DNA from: Microcaldota archaeon
GTDB lineage: Archaea; Micrarchaeota; Micrarchaeia; Anstonellales; Bilamarchaeaceae
Assembly: GCA_014727925.1 (NCBI GenBank)
Contig: WJMN01000008.1
Location: 1 to 43,307, forward strand
Length of the DNA stretch: 43,307 nucleotides
Direction of reading: 5' to 3'
The notes beneath the pieces were generated by a model. It did not search any database, was not told the origin of the DNA, and worked only from the letters and a program-made list of their open reading frames with translations. The position numbers were made by a program, and so were the translations under genes. Shown one piece after another: positions 38,771-43,307 of the stretch (position 1 is the stretch's first letter; every line of letters begins with the position of its first letter).

Positions 38771-40867
38771 CTATTTTTTAAGCAGTTTTCCTGCTATTAT
38801 TGCAATTTCTCCCAAAGCCTGTGCTGCAACCACGTTGCTCATGAAACAGATGTTCAGCACTGCAACACCTGGCAGGGCCAGCACAACAGGGAAGAAGGAA
38901 TACCCAATGCCTTTTAGGTAATGTTCCATCCTCCTGTTCCTCAGCTCTGTTTTGACATCCCTGAACCCGCCCTCAACCAGATTTTTGGCAAGGTCCCTGC
39001 TTATTCTCCTCCGGGAAAGGAAGAAGTTTATTGCTGCTAGTATTAGTGACAACAGCCAGAGGTTCGGCAGTTCTTTTTCCGGTAATTCAACCCAGTTGAG
39101 CACCACAGGAACCCTGCATACTTCTTCAGGCAAGGCGTCTTCCACAACCCCCACAACAGCAGCTTCTATATTGTATCCGGGCTTGCTTGCGGAAACCTGC
39201 TTTTCTCCGGGCTTAGCAAATACATACGATATCCTTCCCCCTTCATCTGTTACCAATGTTTTCCCTTCTACAAATACTTCTGCTCCGGGAATAGGGTTCC
39301 CCTCAGAATCCAGCAGCACAATCAGGGTTTCCTCGCCCGCAACTGCAACTTCTCCTACAATGGATATTTTCCCCAAAAGAACAACATCAAATATTTTTGC
39401 AACCTGCCCATACCCTTCGGCATCTGCATAAATAATCCCGCTGGGAGTGAATTCCAGAGAAGCATATCCATTGCTGTCTGCAATTGTGGACTCCTCGTCC
39501 GTAAATACATCAGCTCCCCCAACTTCTCCCCCTCTGTTGTTAATAATCTGGAATAGGCCCTCTTCCCCAACGATTTTCTCACCGTCTTTTAGCACTATTT
39601 CGAGTTCTTTATCCACACATCCATTTCCTATGCAGAACTCGTTTTCCGCACAGTCTGCATCTGCACAGCATTCATAGGCAACACAGGCATGGTTCTGGAC
39701 CACTCCGCAGGGGCATTCTACTTTCTCGCAGGTTCCTCCCACGCACGCTTCATCCTCCTCACAGTCCCCATCTTCTTCACATAATGCACAAATCCCTTCA
39801 ACGCACAGCCCGCTAAGGCATTCTACCCCCTCCCCGCACTCTTCACCGGTTTCTTTTTTTGGAATACATGCTCCACCTTCACAGTATTCCCCCTCTCCGC
39901 AGTCTCCACCCTCTTCGCATTCCGGAAGCACTTCAAGGAGAAATTCCCTTAGTGTATGGTCATGGAAATTCCTTGCATGAGCTGCCAACATATAACTGCC
40001 CGGCCCCCCCGCAGTTATATTCAGGAAAACAGTGGCCTCATCCCCGATTCCGATTTTATCCAGGGTAGCTGAACTGCAGGAAAACCCCGCGGGGCAGTCA
40101 AGATATGCTTCAATATCGTCTTCGCGGTAGTCTCCCCTGTTTTCTATTGTGAATTCCAGGGCAATCGTCTCCCCCGCCCTCATGTCCTCTGCAGGTATTG
40201 GGAGGATAAACAGCTCATGCTCATCATCGTCTGGCTCAGGAGGCTCCCCGCAAACATAATCAACATTTGCCCATATCCAGTACTGCACGCCGCTTCCATT
40301 ATTGGGAAGCATAATCTGGTAATCGCTTGTGCTCCCGTTCCAGTTGGGCCGGTTGTCAAGCACATCCGCCACAAACACCAGGTTCCCAAGCCCATCATTG
40401 AAGTACCCCTCCCTGAAATATGCAGAAGGAACTCCATTTGCATATGTGTAAGTGGTTGGCACATTGTTGTATGTTGAAGAGTTGATGCTAAAGGTTTCCA
40501 ATCCCGTAAATGTGCTGCTTCCATTCTGCTCTCCCCCCATAAATGCGTCAAGCTGGGCGAGATTCCCTGCAGCAAGTGGCATTGCAATTGAGCTGCTGTT
40601 TGCTGCAATGATGTACATCTCTATTGAGCTGTAGGTGCAGGGTGGCTCCTGCCCCACAATATCGAGTTCCACCACCTGGTTTCCTGTTACAGTATGGGTG
40701 TAAACTACACCTCCCCCGAGGATAACTTCTCCGTAAAGCCCGTCCCAGTCCGAAACATTGGCTGTCCCGTTGAAATAGACCTGGGTTACGTTGCCCCCTT
40801 CTGTGGTTATATTTGCAGCTGAAAAAATCAGTCCGACAAAAACTATAGCTGCGAGAAGGGCCCTCAT
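38771..40867 (-). CDS. Surface glycoprotein with cysteine-rich modules and C-terminal anchor
   Basis: The 698-residue product (from ATG 40867) has a signal peptide (RALLAAIVFVGLIFSAA) and an N-terminal domain rich in N-x-S/T sequons. An acidic CARDB/Ig-like domain follows (about 235-310, AGETIALEFTIENRGDY). A cysteine-rich block (about 320-420) has repeats of the form C-x-E-x-G-x-C-x-x-x-x-Y-C-x-G-x-C, resembling EGF- or Dickkopf-type disulfide modules. Two carboxypeptidase-regulatory-like beta domains come next (GNPIPGAEVFVEGKTLVTD), and two membrane segments near the C-terminus (about 605-625 and 650-675). It is expected on the cell surface. The TATA at 40886-40898 predicts a leaderless mRNA at 40867 and argues against GTG 40876. 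Confidence 0.8.
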   Translation of the reverse strand: MRALLAAIVFVGLIFSAANITTEGGNVTQVYFNGTANVSDWDGLYGEVILGGGVVYTHTVTGNQVVELDIVGQEPPCTYSSIEMYIIAANSSSIAMPLAAGNLAQLDAFMGGEQNGSSTFTGLETFSINSSTYNNVPTTYTYANGVPSAYFREGYFNDGLGNLVFVADVLDNRPNWNGSTSDYQIMLPNNGSGVQYWIWANVDYVCGEPPEPDDDEHELFILPIPAEDMRAGETIALEFTIENRGDYREDDIEAYLDCPAGFSCSSATLDKIGIGDEATVFLNITAGGPGSYMLAAHARNFHDHTLREFLLEVLPECEEGGDCGEGEYCEGGACIPKKETGEECGEGVECLSGLCVEGICALCEEDGDCEEDEACVGGTCEKVECPCGVVQNHACVAYECCADADCAENEFCIGNGCVDKELEIVLKDGEKIVGEEGLFQIINNRGGEVGGADVFTDEESTIADSNGYASLEFTPSGIIYADAEGYGQVAKIFDVVLLGKISIVGEVAVAGEETLIVLLDSEGNPIPGAEVFVEGKTLVTDEGGRISYVFAKPGEKQVSASKPGYNIEAAVVGVVEDALPEEVCRVPVVLNWVELPEKELPNLWLLSLILAAINFFLSRRRISRDLAKNLVEGGFRDVKTELRNRRMEHYLKGIGYSFFPVVLALPGVAVLNICFMSNVVAAQALGEIAIIAGKLLKK

Positions 40868-40885
40868 CTTACCCACACCGCAGCC

Positions 40886-40898
40886 AATATTTATTAAA
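40886..40898 (-). promoter_or_regulatory. TATA box for the cysteine-rich glycoprotein gene
   Basis: On the minus strand AATTTAATAAATA lies about 25 bp before ATG 40867, so the mRNA would start at or near that ATG. Confidence 0.45.
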
Positions 40899-40920
40899 TT
40901 TCCTAAAATTATTATTTTCT

Positions 40921-40977
40921 ACGTCGGTCTCCGCTGCACTGGAGGGTGCAAAAAAACAAAAAATCCTTTTCCGACGT
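40921..40977. repeat. Inverted repeat with 43-nt interior between two surface-protein genes
   Basis: ACGTCGG (40921-40927) and CCGACGT (40971-40977) are perfect 7-bp arms; the interior holds smaller pairings (CTCC/GGAG and GCAC/GTGC) and an A-rich run. It lies between the two divergent TATA boxes and could be an operator pair or a small folded RNA. Confidence 0.4.
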
Positions 40978-41006
40978 CAAAACAATCCTCTTTACTTTAT
41001 AAGTAA

Positions 41007-41019
41007 AATATATAAATTA
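41007..41019 (+). promoter_or_regulatory. TATA box for the right-edge glycoprotein gene
   Basis: AAATATATAAATT is centred about 26 bp before ATG 41038, predicting a leaderless mRNA. Confidence 0.5.
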
Positions 41020-41037
41020 TTGCTCTGAAACCTGTTT

Positions 41038-43307
41038 ATGGGGTGGGAACTTCCAAGGAGAAACCTCCTTGCAGTCAGCATACTGCCAGTCTTATTTGTT
41101 TTTTTTCTCCTGGGAGCCACAGATATCTCAAACCAGAGCAATTACACAACTGCCCTTGTCCAGGATGGCCAGCATTTTACCACCGCAGATGAGTTTCTTT
41201 CTGCTGAAAATACAACTCAAAATACCACAAACCAGTCTGAGTTTATGGAAGTGGAAAGCTTCTTCAATACCACCAATGAAACTGCAGAATCCCCCCCTCC
41301 CCCAATCCTGAACCAGACCCCTCCGGAGCCACCGCCTGCAAATATTTCTCCAAAGACAACCCTGCCCCAGAAACCAAATGCCACAGCACTTAATGATTCT
41401 GAATTCCGTGAAGTAGAAGAATTCCTGAATGTCTCAGGTGAAGAGCAGAACAAAACCCAGCAAGAGTTTGCTCCCGTGGAAGAATATCTCAACATAACCA
41501 ATAAACAAAACAAAACACACAGCACCCCTCCGGTTTCTCCTGCTGAGAGGAATGTTTCAGCCCAGGGAACTCTTTTCAAGATGAAGGATTCAGCAGGCCG
41601 GGCCACCAATGCAACAGCATATATTTTTGAGGAGGGCACTGAAAAGCAAATAAAACTTGAGGGCATTTCAAAATCCCACACCCCTTTTGGTGTTCCTCCT
41701 GGAAAATACGACCTGAAACTTATCCCGGGCAAACCAAATCCCAAATCCAAGGAAGGAATTATCCGGCTGCCGGTGCAGGAAGTCTTCCTCAGCAGCGTCA
41801 AAATAGATGCAGACACGGACCCTGAGCTGAGGATGCAGGGCCTTCCCCCTTCCGCAACCCCGTTTGGGAAAAACACAAAGCAGGCCTTTGCAATAGACCC
41901 TACGGATTTTGAATTCACAGAGGGGCAAATAACCATGGTTTCTAGGGGGAGCGAGCTCTACAAGTGCGCAGAATGGAATTACCCGGAGCAGCTCTGTGAA
42001 GGCAAGTGGGTAAAAATCCAGGACCTCACCCCCGGAGAAGAGTTCACCATAAAAATAAGCCCGGCCGACCCTGCATATGCGGTTTACAACGCAACTTATG
42101 GCGCTCCGGAATGCTCAAATGACACTTCGCCCTGCATCGCGGGCTCCTCCCTCCTCAATTCCAGGGATTCCCTTGGGACTCCGGAGCCCAACCAGCCCAA
42201 CACAATTGACGGCTGCACCGATGGAGCCGCAGGCACCTACCAGGTTGATGAATCCACAGAAAACATCACAATTGAAAGCCTCACCCTGCCTTACGATACT
42301 TTCAACGAGGGTGACCTCGTGCAGGTAAACGCAACAGTTTACTGCTGGAGCACAGGGGCAGCTGACAACATAAACCTTGTTTACACAAGTACTGCAGGTT
42401 CCCCCTCCTGGTCAGTTGTAAATTCCACAGACCCCTGCCCGGGCGGAGGGTTCCGGTCCCTGAGCTGGACATTTGCCCTGGACAACACAATCGGCTCCCA
42501 CGCAGTCCGTGTAATCAACCAATACAATGGAAATACAGGAACTACCTGCGGAACAGGGGCATACGATGACAACGATGACCTTGTTTTCCAAGTAAACGGG
42601 ACACCACCTACTGTAAACCTGGTTTCTCCCGCAGAGGGTGCCACAGTATATGAAGGAATCGAGCAGTTCACTTTCAATGTTACCGATGCATCCTCCTGCG
42701 CCCTGTATATAGATGGAGTGCAGGACCAGCCCACCACAATCTCTGCAGCCGCAGACACCAATTATGTGTTCAACGCCTCCCTGCTTTCCGGGGACCATAC
42801 CTGGCAGGTGCTCTGCGGCGCAATTTCCAGCGAAGTGCGCAATGTCACCCAGAGCACAACAAAAATAATTTTTGAAGACAGTTTTACTTCCTCCGGAGGA
42901 TTCTCTCCTGATGCAACCAATTCCGCGCCCTGGCAGAGGGGAAACGCAACACAGGTGTTGGGATGCCACCTGGATTCTTCCTGCTGGGGCACAAGCCTCA
43001 GCTCCAATTACAACGCAGGCGGGCCCTATGATGATTACCTCACCAAATCAGTTTCCATGAACCTGTCGGACTATGCCAATGTTTCTTTTGTGTTCTACCA
43101 TTACCGCTATTTTGAAAATGCAGCAACCCTTTATGATGCAGGGGTAGTGGACATAAACAACGGAACCGGCTGGACCCGCCTTACGCCCGAAGGGGGCTAT
43201 TCCGGCACAGTTAACAATGGATTTGGAAGCTCCCTTGGGAACCAGCAGGCATACGGCTACCACGGAACCGGCTGGGAGCTCGAGGAGTTCAACCTTTCTT
43301 CCTATTC
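41038..43307 (+). CDS. Large secreted/anchored glycoprotein, N-terminal 756 residues (runs off right edge)
   Basis: The frame starting at ATG 41038 stays open to the end of the window and is missing from the ORF track because no stop is reached. A signal anchor (RRNLLAVSILPVLFVFFLLG) is followed by a Thr/Asn/Pro-rich stalk with dozens of N-x-S/T sequons. Inside the stalk three short repeats of the form EFxxVExFLN(x)T/S begin near residues 68, 122 and 143. Carboxypeptidase-regulatory-like and Ig-like domains follow (PPGKYDLKLIPG; VNLVSPAEGATVYEG), and then a beta-sandwich region (SSGGFSPDATNSAPWQRG) resembling galactose-binding or MAM-like surface domains. It is divergent from the other glycoprotein and probably outside the cell. 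No family name can be given. Confidence 0.8.
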   Translation, partial: MGWELPRRNLLAVSILPVLFVFFLLGATDISNQSNYTTALVQDGQHFTTADEFLSAENTTQNTTNQSEFMEVESFFNTTNETAESPPPPILNQTPPEPPPANISPKTTLPQKPNATALNDSEFREVEEFLNVSGEEQNKTQQEFAPVEEYLNITNKQNKTHSTPPVSPAERNVSAQGTLFKMKDSAGRATNATAYIFEEGTEKQIKLEGISKSHTPFGVPPGKYDLKLIPGKPNPKSKEGIIRLPVQEVFLSSVKIDADTDPELRMQGLPPSATPFGKNTKQAFAIDPTDFEFTEGQITMVSRGSELYKCAEWNYPEQLCEGKWVKIQDLTPGEEFTIKISPADPAYAVYNATYGAPECSNDTSPCIAGSSLLNSRDSLGTPEPNQPNTIDGCTDGAAGTYQVDESTENITIESLTLPYDTFNEGDLVQVNATVYCWSTGAADNINLVYTSTAGSPSWSVVNSTDPCPGGGFRSLSWTFALDNTIGSHAVRVINQYNGNTGTTCGTGAYDDNDDLVFQVNGTPPTVNLVSPAEGATVYEGIEQFTFNVTDASSCALYIDGVQDQPTTISAAADTNYVFNASLLSGDHTWQVLCGAISSEVRNVTQSTTKIIFEDSFTSSGGFSPDATNSAPWQRGNATQVLGCHLDSSCWGTSLSSNYNAGGPYDDYLTKSVSMNLSDYANVSFVFYHYRYFENAATLYDAGVVDINNGTGWTRLTPEGGYSGTVNNGFGSSLGNQQAYGYHGTGWELEEFNLSSY

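Overview
The window reads as a gene-dense chromosomal segment of an archaeon, most likely a DPANN-type lineage (Diapherotrites or Micrarchaeota are my best guesses; the phylum is inference). Archaeal markers are the RFC small subunit clamp loader, ribosomal protein L10e, an aspartate carbamoyltransferase with a separate regulatory chain, archaeal-type IleRS and ValRS, a tRNA-Glu without encoded CCA, class III (archaeal pilin) signal peptides, TATA boxes about 25 bp before leaderless or short-leader starts, and GTG/TTG starts. GC is near 50% by eye. No gene-free stretch exceeds about 230 bp.

Layout. 1-1.6 kb: tail of an unknown gene, then purB. 1.6-7.8 kb: a five-gene operon built around a VirB4/TraC-like ATPase, with a two-TM protein that looks like the missing VirB4 N-terminal domain, a second two-TM protein, a coiled-coil/winged-helix protein and a large bitopic surface protein. 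It looks like a chromosomal type IV secretion-derived envelope machine and is my best candidate for an undescribed system. 7.8-11.2 kb (minus): pyrB-pyrI-prs-glycosyltransferase. 11.4-15.8 kb: thymidylate kinase, tRNA-Glu, a coiled-coil protein, a TMEM175-type channel, rfcS and a KaiC-like ATPase with an altered P-loop. 15.8-22.9 kb: ileS, a small zinc protein, a K+ channel, a small membrane protein, enolase, a TtuA-type tRNA thiolase and an MBL-fold hydrolase. 22.9-23.8 kb: an AT-rich toxin/antitoxin-like module; the toxin-like gene is broken by a perfect 11-bp tandem duplication and the module is bounded by 12-bp direct repeats. 23.9-31.2 kb: valS, a pilin-like protein, a TPR-AAA ATPase, pyrC, a second pilin-like protein and a CBS protein with an HPF-like tail. 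31.3-31.4 kb: two perfect 36-bp direct repeats. 31.5-38.8 kb: scpA-scpB, a nucleotide kinase, hisS, an antiporter, a HisA-like half-barrel protein, L10e and a winged-helix/coiled-coil protein. 38.8-43.3 kb: two large surface glycoprotein candidates; the second runs off the right edge and is absent from the ORF track.

How it works together. Most genes are housekeeping: purine and pyrimidine synthesis (purB, prs, pyrB, pyrI, pyrC, tmk), translation (ileS, valS, hisS, tRNA-Glu, L10e, tRNA thiolation), replication and segregation (rfcS, scpAB) and glycolysis (eno). Mixed in are envelope genes (VirB4-like operon, pilin-like proteins, glycoproteins, channels, antiporter). Regulatory DNA is very compact: four divergent gene pairs appear to share one central TATA element, and several convergent pairs place their stop codons inside or beside a shared palindrome that may terminate both transcripts.
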